Positions 1-6,332 of a stretch of DNA of 15,761 nucleotides are shown in pieces (positions within the stretch are counted from its first letter, which is position 1; every line of letters starts with the position of its first letter). The notes beneath the pieces are model-generated. The model had not been told where the DNA came from and did no database searches. It worked only from the letters and a program-made list of their open reading frames with translations. Location of the stretch: assembly GCA_027001105.1 (NCBI GenBank), contig JALTMZ010000031.1, forward strand, positions 1-15,761. Reading direction: 5' to 3'. The position numbers and the translations under genes were made by a program. The DNA is from Thermococcus sp. Its GTDB lineage: Archaea; Methanobacteriota_B; Thermococci; Thermococcales; Thermococcaceae.

Positions 1-2
1 CT

Positions 3-1685
3 TTAGAGCTTGGTATAGACATCGGGGATTTAGATGCTGTAATCAACTACGGCATTCCTCCAGATGGGCTGTTTTCTTTAATCCAGCGCTTTGGAAGAGC
101 TGGGCGGTTGAAGGAGAGGGAGGCAATAAACGGTATTGTTCTTAGAAAGAACGGTCTGGATTATTACTACAAAGAGCACTTGGATGAGCTTGTTGAGCGG
201 TTGGAGAAAGGAATAATTGAGTACATGCCCGTTAATTTAAAGAACCGCTTGATTGTCAAAAAGCACCTCCACTACCTCTTGACTGAGCTTAAAGTCCTTG
301 ACTGGGATGAGCTGAACGATTTTGAAAAAGCTGTGGCTGAAGAGCTGATAAAGGAGAAAAAGGCTAAACTCTATGAAAACCCACTAACTGGGAAGAAGGA
401 GCTTAGAATTCTAAGACCAGCTCTTAGCTACTCATCAATCAGAACGGCAAGTGATGAAAGTTACTTCTTGGTTTTGGATGAGCCTTGGATAAGGTATAAG
501 CTGCTGGAAAAAGAAAGCTTAAGCGATCTTCTGCGCTTCATAAACTGGCTCAAGCTTAAAGGTTATCTCATTGAAGAAGTTGATAAGCCAGAGTACTATC
601 GTTCGTTATTGCCGGGGATGGCTTACTTCTCAAGAGGGGAGCTTTACATGGCCAAAGATAAGCTGAAAATTGGAAAATTCCACTTCATCTTTGCTAAGCA
701 GCTCAACCGATTTTGGGAAGTTGAAACTTTCGCCTCAAAGCGTGAGGAAGTCAAAATTCTTGAGATTTACAAGAAAAAGCGGTTCAAAGATGTTGAGATT
801 TATATTGGCCGGCTCAAAGTTAAGCACAGGTATTGGGGCTTTGCCGTTAAAGGAAAGGATACACATCTCTACCTCCAAGAGCTGATCAAGCTTAAAGAAG
901 AGGGCATATTGAAAGGTGAGATTTATGCACCTCTCGTTGGAGGATTTGAAGCTGTTAACTTGGATGAGCTGGGCGAGGAAGAATGGAAAATCCTCGACTG
1001 GGAAAAGTTCGCCAAGGTTGAATTCGATGAACCCGTAGAGAGGGAATTTGAAACTGATGGTATCTGGCTTGTGTTTCCCGATAAGATTAGAGAGATTGCC
1101 AGAGAGGAATTCCACGAGTTCTTTAGGGTTGCAATTGAGAAAGATCTGGGAGATTTAGCGTTTTCCATCTATGAGCGTTTGGATAGGAGAAAGCTCTTTC
1201 CGGAGCTTTTAGGAGCCACAACCTACTACATAAGGAAAACAATTGGAGATGTTCTTGAGAAAGCAAAGAGTAAAGATGATGAGCTTGCATTAGCTATAAA
1301 GAAAATGATTGACAGCAAAGATGGGATTGGAAATGGACTTCATGCAATAGAGCACAACATGATAAAAATTGCCCCAATCTTTACCTATGTCGACAGTAGA
1401 GAGCTTGGTGGTTACAGTTATGAGAGCTTTCCGAATCCCCCACATATAGGAAAGCCAATAGTCTTCATCTACGACGGAAATGAGGGAGGCTTTGGATTAG
1501 CGGAGATACTCTATGAAAATGCAGAAAAACTAATAGAGATGAGCTTTGAGCACTTGAAGAGCTGTAAATGTACAGATGGATGTCCGCTTTGTGTTTATTC
1601 GCCTAAATGCGGAACATTCAATGAGTTCTTAGACAAGTGGCAGGCGATGAAAATTTGGGAGAGGGTGTTTAAACACTCTTCATGA
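3..1685 (+). CDS. DEAD/DEAH helicase, DUF1998 (Hrq1/MrfA-like), C-terminal part
   Basis: The 3' part of a superfamily 2 ATP-dependent DNA helicase; the gene begins before the window. The open frame runs from base 3 and its first residues are helicase motif V (LELGIDIGDLDAV) and motif VI (QRFGRAGR), so the TTG at 108 is not the true start. The two RecA-like ATPase motifs I-III must lie upstream. Near the C-terminus (bases about 1559-1609) is a five-cysteine cluster, C-x-C-x3-C-x2-C-x5-C, typical of the DUF1998 metal-binding domain of Hrq1 and the Bacillus mitomycin-repair helicase MrfA. By family this is a 3'-5' DNA helicase linked to repair of crosslinks or bulky adducts; the archaeal role is inferred. 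Its last 17 bp overlap the convergent YigZ gene. Confidence 0.85.
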   Translation, partial: LELGIDIGDLDAVINYGIPPDGLFSLIQRFGRAGRLKEREAINGIVLRKNGLDYYYKEHLDELVERLEKGIIEYMPVNLKNRLIVKKHLHYLLTELKVLDWDELNDFEKAVAEELIKEKKAKLYENPLTGKKELRILRPALSYSSIRTASDESYFLVLDEPWIRYKLLEKESLSDLLRFINWLKLKGYLIEEVDKPEYYRSLLPGMAYFSRGELYMAKDKLKIGKFHFIFAKQLNRFWEVETFASKREEVKILEIYKKKRFKDVEIYIGRLKVKHRYWGFAVKGKDTHLYLQELIKLKEEGILKGEIYAPLVGGFEAVNLDELGEEEWKILDWEKFAKVEFDEPVEREFETDGIWLVFPDKIREIAREEFHEFFRVAIEKDLGDLAFSIYERLDRRKLFPELLGATTYYIRKTIGDVLEKAKSKDDELALAIKKMIDSKDGIGNGLHAIEHNMIKIAPIFTYVDSRELGGYSYESFPNPPHIGKPIVFIYDGNEGGFGLAEILYENAEKLIEMSFEHLKSCKCTDGCPLCVYSPKCGTFNEFLDKWQAMKIWERVFKHSS

Positions 1686-2286
1686 AAAGAGGTCTTAATT
1701 TAATCCTTCCCCGGGTTTTCTCGATTAAAAGATTCATGAGAGAGTCAGCTTCACCTTTCTTTATTTCCACTGTGAACTTTACAAGGTCTCCATACTCTTC
1801 GTCAACAACTTTCCCACCATTTTTCTCAATGGTTTCCTTGACTGTATGGTAAAGGTTGTATGGAAACACTGCCTCAAAGCGTTCTGTTTCGTAAATCTCA
1901 ACTATCCCAGCGTTTTCAATCGCTAAACTCGCTGCATCACTGTAAGCCTTAACTAATCCACCGTATCCGAGTTTTATGCCTCCAAAGTACCTCGTAACCA
2001 CAACAACGACATTGCTAAGTCCTTTGTTTTGAATGACCTTAAGGATGGGCTTTCCAGCAGAACCTTTGGGCTCACCGTCATCGTCATAACGGAGGGCAAA
2101 GCTTTTATCATCCTTTATCAGATAAGCAGAAACATTGTGGGTTGCATCTCTGTGATGTGCCTTTATCTTCGCTATGAAAGCCTTTGCTTCTTCCTCCGAG
2201 TTCGCTGGGGATGCATAGCCTATAAAGACAGACTTCCTAATAACAAGTTCAGCAGTCCCTATGCCTCTGAGTGTTTTATAACTCAT
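1669..2286 (-). CDS. YigZ/IMPACT family protein (UPF0029)
   Basis: A 205-aa protein of the YigZ/IMPACT family. The N-terminal UPF0029 domain shows the family signatures DDGEPKGSAGKP (residues 68-80) and TRYFGGIKLGYGGLVKAY (about 98-115). The C-terminal part (about 130-205) fits the DUF1949 ferredoxin-like fold of bacterial YigZ. Eukaryotic IMPACT regulates the GCN2 translational stress kinase; bacterial and archaeal members have no firmly assigned reaction. The gene is the second of a pair with the HAD phosphatase: the ATG lies 3 nt after the upstream stop, and the ribosome site GAGGATGAT overlaps that stop codon, which suggests translational coupling. The 3' end overlaps the convergent helicase gene by 17 bp. 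Confidence 0.9.
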   Translation of the reverse strand: MSYKTLRGIGTAELVIRKSVFIGYASPANSEEEAKAFIAKIKAHHRDATHNVSAYLIKDDKSFALRYDDDGEPKGSAGKPILKVIQNKGLSNVVVVVTRYFGGIKLGYGGLVKAYSDAASLAIENAGIVEIYETERFEAVFPYNLYHTVKETIEKNGGKVVDEEYGDLVKFTVEIKKGEADSLMNLLIEKTRGRIKLRPLFMKSV

Positions 2287-2289
2287 ATA

Positions 2290-2742
2290 TCATCCTCTCA
2301 GCGTCGCTATCAGCTTCTTCTCATTCAGCAGCATTGATATTGCATCCTTAACGTCTTTGACTACAATATCACTTGCCAAAAGTGCATCAACTGTTGCCCC
2401 TTCCTCACCAACCACACAGAAAGCTAACTCAGCATTTTCGAGCATTCTAACATCATTGTTGCCGTTGCCTATTCCAATATACGGTTCATACTTCATCGCC
2501 TTTTCCAGCTTCTCATTACCGTCCTTAACGCGCTCGATTTTGACGTTTAAGCCTTTGAACTCCTCTTCTAATGTTCCAAAGGTGTCTGCACTCAAAACAA
2601 CTACAATGTATTTCTCGCTGAGCCTTTCAAGAAGCTTTTTAACTTCTTCACTTACTCTTCCTTCAACTCCCAGAGTTCCATTTAAGTCAAAAACAACTGC
2701 TCTGGCTTCAATTTTTCCATAGTTTGGGACTTCGATTGTCAT
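2290..2742 (-). CDS. HAD-superfamily phosphatase, soluble P-type-ATPase-like
   Basis: A 150-aa haloacid dehalogenase-superfamily hydrolase without a large cap domain. Motif I is FDLNGTL (residues 18-24, nucleophile D19), motif II is the S51 of VVLSADT, motif III is a lysine near K78, and motif IV is IGNGNND (91-97, D97). The second acidic residue of the usual DxDx(T/V) motif is Asn21, and the first Asp of the usual GDGxxD is Asn93. This resembles P-type ATPase phosphorylation domains (DKTGT) and the 'soluble P-type ATPase-like phosphatase' family COG4087. The substrate is unknown. The start follows GGTGAT, and the gene heads a two-gene unit with the YigZ gene. Function beyond phosphatase-like fold is inference. 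Confidence 0.85.
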   Translation of the reverse strand: MTIEVPNYGKIEARAVVFDLNGTLGVEGRVSEEVKKLLERLSEKYIVVVLSADTFGTLEEEFKGLNVKIERVKDGNEKLEKAMKYEPYIGIGNGNNDVRMLENAELAFCVVGEEGATVDALLASDIVVKDVKDAISMLLNEKKLIATLRG

Positions 2743-2804
2743 ATTATCACCACTGAGAGAAGGGTTTAAAGGGTCTTAAAGGTTACTTAGAACTTGGTGA
2801 TCTC
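2743..2804. promoter_or_regulatory. divergent promoter region with two adjacent TATA-like boxes
   Basis: This 62-bp gap separates two divergent starts. TTTAAA at 2764-2769 lies about 38 nt before the archaeoflavoprotein ATG on the plus strand. CTTAAA at 2775-2780, read as TTTAAG on the minus strand, lies about 35 nt before the HAD ATG. Both distances fit archaeal TATA boxes with short leaders. Ribosome sites are GGTGATC (2796-2802) for the plus gene and GGTGAT on the minus strand next to the HAD start. Assigned by position and sequence only. Confidence 0.5.
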
Positions 2805-3335
2805 ATGAGAGTAGCTTGGGGGATCAGCGGAGCAGGGCATCTCCTCAAGGAAAGTATTGAAGTTCTCGAGAAGTTAGGAGATAAGCATGAAATTAAAATC
2901 TTCTTATCAAGGGCGGGTGAAGAAGTTGCCAAGATGTACAAACTTTTTGATAGGCTTGAGAAGTTTCCTCTTGTTAAGGAATCTAAACAGGGTTTTTCCT
3001 TTCCCTCATGCGGCGCCTTTAACTTAGGGAGATTTGATGCATTCATTATCTCCCCTGCAACTTCAAACACAGTTGCCAAGATTAGACTCGGAATCGCTGA
3101 TTCCCTCTTATCTTGTTGCGCTTCCCAAGCTTTGAAGAGCAGGGTTCCACTGATATTAGTTCCAACTGACTCAAAGCCCGTTGTTGAAACTAAAGCTCCT
3201 AATGGTCAAATTTTCAAGATATATGTTAGAAAAGTTGATTTGGAGCATTTAAAGGCACTAAAAGAGGAAGGAGTTATAATTTTGGAGCATCCTTATGAGG
3301 TTGAAAAGGCTTTGGAGCGATTTCTATGGACATAA
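2805..3335 (+). CDS. archaeoflavoprotein (AfpA/MJ0208 type)
   Basis: A 176-aa single-domain flavoprotein of the PF02441 fold, the family of phosphopantothenoylcysteine decarboxylase, UbiX and the archaeal AfpA/MJ0208/DmrB proteins. Visible features are an N-terminal GISGAGH phosphate-binding turn (6-12) and SPATSNTVAKIRLGIADSL (83-101), the flavin-binding segment of the archaeoflavoproteins. Cysteines at 69, 104 and 105 could matter for electron transfer. Archaeoglobus AfpA takes electrons from ferredoxin, and DmrB reduces dihydromethanopterin in methanogens; since Thermococcales lack the methanogenic pathway, the acceptor here is unknown. The start is preceded by GGTGATC, a close match to the anti-Shine-Dalgarno complement. 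The 3' end overlaps the convergent 688-aa gene by 43 bp. Confidence 0.82.
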   Translation: MRVAWGISGAGHLLKESIEVLEKLGDKHEIKIFLSRAGEEVAKMYKLFDRLEKFPLVKESKQGFSFPSCGAFNLGRFDAFIISPATSNTVAKIRLGIADSLLSCCASQALKSRVPLILVPTDSKPVVETKAPNGQIFKIYVRKVDLEHLKALKEEGVIILEHPYEVEKALERFLWT

Positions 3336-5359
3336 TAGAAGTTCCCATCGCTGTCAATGTAAACGTAGTCTGGAGAGTAGCCTGGTCCTGAATATAAATT
3401 ATGCCCATCAAGGCGATACCAAAGGGATCTGGCGGCTTCAAGCTTGTTAAGCTCGTTAAGAATTGATAAATCTCCGTGAGTAATCATCGTAAGTAGTTTT
3501 TTCATGTATGCATCGCTTATCTGAAAGCTTATGTAAGAGGCAAAAAATTCGTAGCCGGTTATGAACTCTTTGGATATGTCTTTAAGTGGATACGCAGGTG
3601 TAACCCTGATTCCAAATCTTTCATAAAATTCTCTTAATGCAAACTTATCCGGTCTGTATGGGATCAACCCAAGAGCCATTAGTTCAATGGTTTCTCTGGA
3701 ATATTTTTTAGGCCAATCTGGTTCAAAAGGATATATATGCTCTGGAATCTTGGGATAAGGATCAAGACCAAGAACATAAAATGCTCTATAACTGCTCCCG
3801 ATCAATAAAGGAACTCTCCATATAACGATAACCTCGGAGTGGTCAAGCTTCCCTCCGCTTAAACTTGCAGGGATTTGAATAGCCCATGCGTCTATGTTGA
3901 AGTCCATGAAAAGGTTGTTCAGGAAAACTACTTCGGTCTCTCCGTCGTATCCGCATATTCCCGATTCCAGTGTTCCCACTATCGGCACGTCATAAGAATG
4001 GACGTAGATGTTCACGAAATATGCAATGTGGAGGGGAGTAATCGAGTAAAAAGGGACTGGTTTTTTGTAGTAGTTGAGGAGCTTACGCTTTGCATCGTCG
4101 TAAAAAAATTTCATGGCACCGTCAAGTTTTATTTTATGATAACGAGTGAAGCCCAAGTCCGGGTAAACAGCTTCATAGACCTGCAGGGGTTTAAACTCAG
4201 CGGCTTTTCTCCACATATATTCAATTTGTGCCTCTGTATATAGCTGGGCATTCTGAAACCAATACCGTCCTTTTCCGTTAAAGTATATGGGGAACACCAG
4301 GGGATAATGAGCCAGTACAAGACTAACGGAGTTCTTGTTTCCTCTTGCATCGTAGGCTTCTATTGTTATGGTATAGTTTCCCCATTTTAATGGGAACTGA
4401 ATGACATGCATATAGCTCAGAAACTCCGTATTTATTTTGGTGCTGCTTTTTTCTTTCCCGTTTACAAAGATTCTAACTTGACGTGGCGGGTTTGCGTTAT
4501 CTTCAATATTCAAGGACACTTCAACAACACCTGAGGGCAGACTCTCCACTCTACCTCTCATTCTTGGGGGAGTTCTATCGTTTATGTGCTCTTTCTGGAA
4601 TTCAGTCCATGTATCATATACCTTAGAGATTTCGAATTTATGAGCATTCCTTATAAACCACTCTCTGTAAGTTGTGTTTGACAGCATCTCATGCCTAACT
4701 GCATTTATCCCTGAGATAAACTCAGAAATCTCATATGGTTCAAATCCTCCAAAAAGCCCCTGCATGTTGTCTATAGCATTAACGATTTTTGGCGGCAGTC
4801 CAGATAAAGACATGCTAAGCTCTTTAATCAGTTGAATGTATTCGGTTAAGCTTCTTACTTGATATATATAATGCGAGTTCTCTATCCCAGTGCGGATATG
4901 CGGTGGGAGAGTAGAATAAACATTCACGAATTCCCTGACCTGAGCATTGAAAATCTCCACCTTTTTGGAAAACTCCTCCAAGGTGTACGGGGAATCTGAA
5001 AAGAGGAATCTCAGCATATCGTCTCTGAGAGCAAGGGGTACTGAATTTAGGGTTTGGGTAACTTGCCAGCACAGTTCAGCAAATTTTTCCGTGTCGGTAA
5101 TTTCGACATCTTCAAAGAGTGATGTATGATATTTATAAACAGGATATACCTTTTCTATAATCTCAAGCTCCTGTTCACTTATTTTCCCATCACTTAGAAA
5201 TCCCAGCTGTTCTGCAATGTATTCATAGTCTGACTCAAGGGAGTATGTATTTACCGGCACAACAGGCTTTTTAACTTGAGGAGGTCGAAACGCAAGCATG
5301 AGGGCAAGAACATATATCACGATCAGGATTAATCCAGCTTTACGTAAGTCAATCTGCAT
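3293..5359 (-). CDS. membrane-anchored surface protein with Ig-like and candidate transglutaminase-like domains
   Basis: A 688-aa protein that I do not recognise by name. Residues 8-24 form one hydrophobic segment after a short charged N-terminus, so it is probably a signal anchor with the rest outside the cell. Residues about 30-260 are mostly helical and include an EF-hand-like loop (SDGKISEQELEII, 56-68). Residues about 262-350 look like an Ig-like beta domain (NGKEKSS, GNYTITIEAYDARGNK). Residues about 460-540 carry GICGYDGETEVVFLNNLF with Cys469, then DHSEVIVIW with His507, then LGLDPYP with Asp533. That order and local sequence resemble a transglutaminase/papain-like Cys-His-Asp core; this is inference. 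The ribosome site is weak (AGGGA), and a perfect palindrome lies just upstream. The 3' end overlaps the archaeoflavoprotein gene. Confidence 0.75.
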   Translation of the reverse strand: MQIDLRKAGLILIVIYVLALMLAFRPPQVKKPVVPVNTYSLESDYEYIAEQLGFLSDGKISEQELEIIEKVYPVYKYHTSLFEDVEITDTEKFAELCWQVTQTLNSVPLALRDDMLRFLFSDSPYTLEEFSKKVEIFNAQVREFVNVYSTLPPHIRTGIENSHYIYQVRSLTEYIQLIKELSMSLSGLPPKIVNAIDNMQGLFGGFEPYEISEFISGINAVRHEMLSNTTYREWFIRNAHKFEISKVYDTWTEFQKEHINDRTPPRMRGRVESLPSGVVEVSLNIEDNANPPRQVRIFVNGKEKSSTKINTEFLSYMHVIQFPLKWGNYTITIEAYDARGNKNSVSLVLAHYPLVFPIYFNGKGRYWFQNAQLYTEAQIEYMWRKAAEFKPLQVYEAVYPDLGFTRYHKIKLDGAMKFFYDDAKRKLLNYYKKPVPFYSITPLHIAYFVNIYVHSYDVPIVGTLESGICGYDGETEVVFLNNLFMDFNIDAWAIQIPASLSGGKLDHSEVIVIWRVPLLIGSSYRAFYVLGLDPYPKIPEHIYPFEPDWPKKYSRETIELMALGLIPYRPDKFALREFYERFGIRVTPAYPLKDISKEFITGYEFFASYISFQISDAYMKKLLTMITHGDLSILNELNKLEAARSLWYRLDGHNLYSGPGYSPDYVYIDSDGNFYYVHRNRSKAFSTS

Positions 5360-5367
5360 AACATTTC

Positions 5368-5384
5368 CCTATTTGTAAAATAGG
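5368..5384. promoter_or_regulatory. perfect 17-bp palindrome, candidate operator
   Basis: CCTATTT-GTA-AAATAGG is a perfect 7-bp inverted repeat with a 3-nt spacer, beginning 9 bp upstream of the 688-aa gene's start codon, in the 114-bp gap shared with divergent nikR. Its position suits an operator blocking the surface-protein gene, or a small hairpin in that gene's leader. Which factor binds is not visible; the adjacent NikR is the obvious candidate but that is a guess. Confidence 0.4.
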
Positions 5385-5425
5385 TCTGTTACCTTATCAA
5401 CTTTTCTGGACATATCTGCTGAGCT

Positions 5426-5445
5426 GAAATATCTTTAAATATTCC
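5426..5445 (+). promoter_or_regulatory. nikR promoter, TATA box inside an inverted repeat
   Basis: CTTTAAAT at 5433-5440 is a TATA-like box about 37 nt before the nikR ATG, implying a leader of roughly 10 nt that contains the ribosome site GGTGGT (5465-5470). The box is enclosed by imperfect dyad arms, GAAATAT (5426-5432) and ATATTCC (5439-5445). A repressor bound there would block TBP, which would suit autoregulation, but AT-rich dyads also occur by chance. Confidence 0.5.
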
Positions 5446-5473
5446 CTTAGGTTTAGCTATTTTTGGTGGTGTT

Positions 5474-5893
5474 ATGAAGAAGATCGTGAGGTTTGGAGTT
5501 TCTATTCCACAAGATTTGCTTACGAAGTTCGACAAGATTATTGATGAAAAAGGATACACAAACAGAAGCGAAGCTATTAGGGATTTGATCAGAGACTTTA
5601 TTGTGAGGCATGAATGGGAGGTTGGTGATGAGGAGGTTGCTGGCACAATTACAATAGTTTACAATCATGACGAAGCTGAGGTGGTTAAGGAGCTCCTGGA
5701 TTTGCAGCATGATTATATTAATGAAATTGTCTCGAGCCTGCATGTCCATATGGATGAACACAACTGTCTTGAAGTTGTGGTTGTTAAAGGAAAAGCCACA
5801 AGGATAAAGAAAATTGCCGAGAGACTCATAAGTCTTAAGGGAGTCAAACATGGGAAGCTTGTTATGACAACAACAGGCAGGGAGCTTGTCTGA
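5474..5893 (+). CDS. nikR: nickel-responsive transcriptional regulator NikR
   Basis: A 139-aa regulator of the NikR family. Residues 1-45 form a ribbon-helix-helix DNA-binding domain ([12 protein letters not shown] strand, then [11 protein letters not shown] helices). Residues about 55-135 form the ACT-like tetramerisation and metal domain. The high-affinity square-planar Ni(II) ligands are all present: H79, H90, H92 and C98, matching H76/H87/H89/C95 of E. coli NikR. Length equals the family norm. NikR represses nickel uptake genes when nickel is replete, relevant here because Thermococcales make NiFe hydrogenases. No nickel transporter lies next to it; the divergent neighbour is the 688-aa surface protein, so the local target may be its own promoter or that gene. 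Confidence 0.95.
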   Translation: MKKIVRFGVSIPQDLLTKFDKIIDEKGYTNRSEAIRDLIRDFIVRHEWEVGDEEVAGTITIVYNHDEAEVVKELLDLQHDYINEIVSSLHVHMDEHNCLEVVVVKGKATRIKKIAERLISLKGVKHGKLVMTTTGRELV

Positions 5894-5900
5894 AGAAAAG

Positions 5901-5908
5901 CTTATAAG
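5901..5908 (+). promoter_or_regulatory. TATA box of the tRNA-Thr gene
   Basis: CTTATAAG, preceded by an A-rich stretch that could serve as a BRE, sits 28-35 nt before the first tRNA base and starts only 8 nt after the nikR stop codon. Expected transcription start is about 5 nt before the mature 5' end. Confidence 0.6.
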
Positions 5909-5935
5909 CCAACCTCCTCTCATCTTTTCTTGGGT

Positions 5936-6012
5936 GCCGGGGTAGCCTAGCTCGGTAGGGCGGGGGACTCGTAATCCCCAGGTCCCGGGTTCAAATCCCG
6001 GTCCCGGCTCCA
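5936..6012 (+). tRNA. tRNA-Thr (anticodon CGT)
   Basis: A complete 77-nt cloverleaf. The acceptor stem is GCCGGGG with TCCCGGC (last pair G-U), the D arm is GCCT/GGGC, and the anticodon stem is GGGGA/TCCCC around loop CTCGTAA. Anticodon CGT reads ACG codons. The T arm is CCGGG/CCCGG with loop TTCAAAT. The discriminator base is T, as expected for archaeal tRNA-Thr, and the CCA end is encoded. No intron is present. The gene follows nikR by 42 nt with its own TATA box. Confidence 0.96.
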
Positions 6013-6015
6013 TAC

Positions 6016-6038
6016 AAACTTTTTCTAACGAAAAGTTT
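6016..6038 (+). terminator. T-run and stem-loop after the tRNA
   Basis: AAACTTTT (6016-6023) and AAAAGTTT (6031-6038) form a perfect 8-bp inverted repeat with a 7-nt loop, starting 4 nt after the tRNA CCA end. The five Ts at 6020-6024 alone could terminate archaeal RNA polymerase. Confidence 0.5.
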
Positions 6039-6098
6039 GATCAAAGTTCGCTGTGCTTCCAAGCTTGCAGTCAGAACACTTTGCTCCTCTTCACTTAT

Positions 6099-6305
6099 TC
6101 AATTTTGTTGCCTCTCTTTACAGAGACGATAAAAGCTTATGATGCCACCAGCTATTGGAGCAAGATTAGCGGATATCACTATCAGGTTGTCAAGAATATC
6201 GGGGAAGTGTCTTCCCAATCTAAATATCCACCAGACTGAAAATATGCCTACACCGTAAGCTAACCCAAATAAAAAGGGAAAGAGGATATAACGCTTATTT
6301 CTCAT
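6099..6305 (-). CDS. small two-helix membrane protein, unknown function
   Basis: A 68-aa protein with two hydrophobic stretches (about residues 6-28 and 39-59) separated by a short polar loop containing LGRHFPDILDN, and a charged C-terminus (CKERQQN). I do not recognise the family. Support for it being real: a good ribosome site (GAGGGTGA, 7 nt before the ATG), same strand as the uppS gene and only 27 nt after it, so it is probably the last gene of that operon. Association with the prenyl-lipid synthase at the membrane is possible but only inferred from position. Confidence 0.6.
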   Translation of the reverse strand: MRNKRYILFPFLFGLAYGVGIFSVWWIFRLGRHFPDILDNLIVISANLAPIAGGIISFYRLCKERQQN

Positions 6306-6332
6306 TGTCCCTTCACCCTCATCAACAGCCGC

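Noticed and set aside
2743..2765. Thermococcales glycolytic regulator palindrome (TATCAC-N5-GTGATA)
   Set aside because: Only the left half TATCAC is present; the right half does not match.
5453..6013. Minus-strand open frame of 186 codons across nikR and the tRNA gene
   Set aside because: It runs antisense to a full NikR protein and through a perfect tRNA; no recognisable protein features or ribosome site.
6013..6098. C/D box guide RNA in the gap after the tRNA
   Set aside because: Only loose matches to C (GTGAAGA) and D (CTGA) on the minus strand and no second box pair.
5936..6305. Integrated element at the tRNA-Thr gene
   Set aside because: No integrase, no repeated tRNA 3' end and no change in gene style downstream; the genes that follow are housekeeping.
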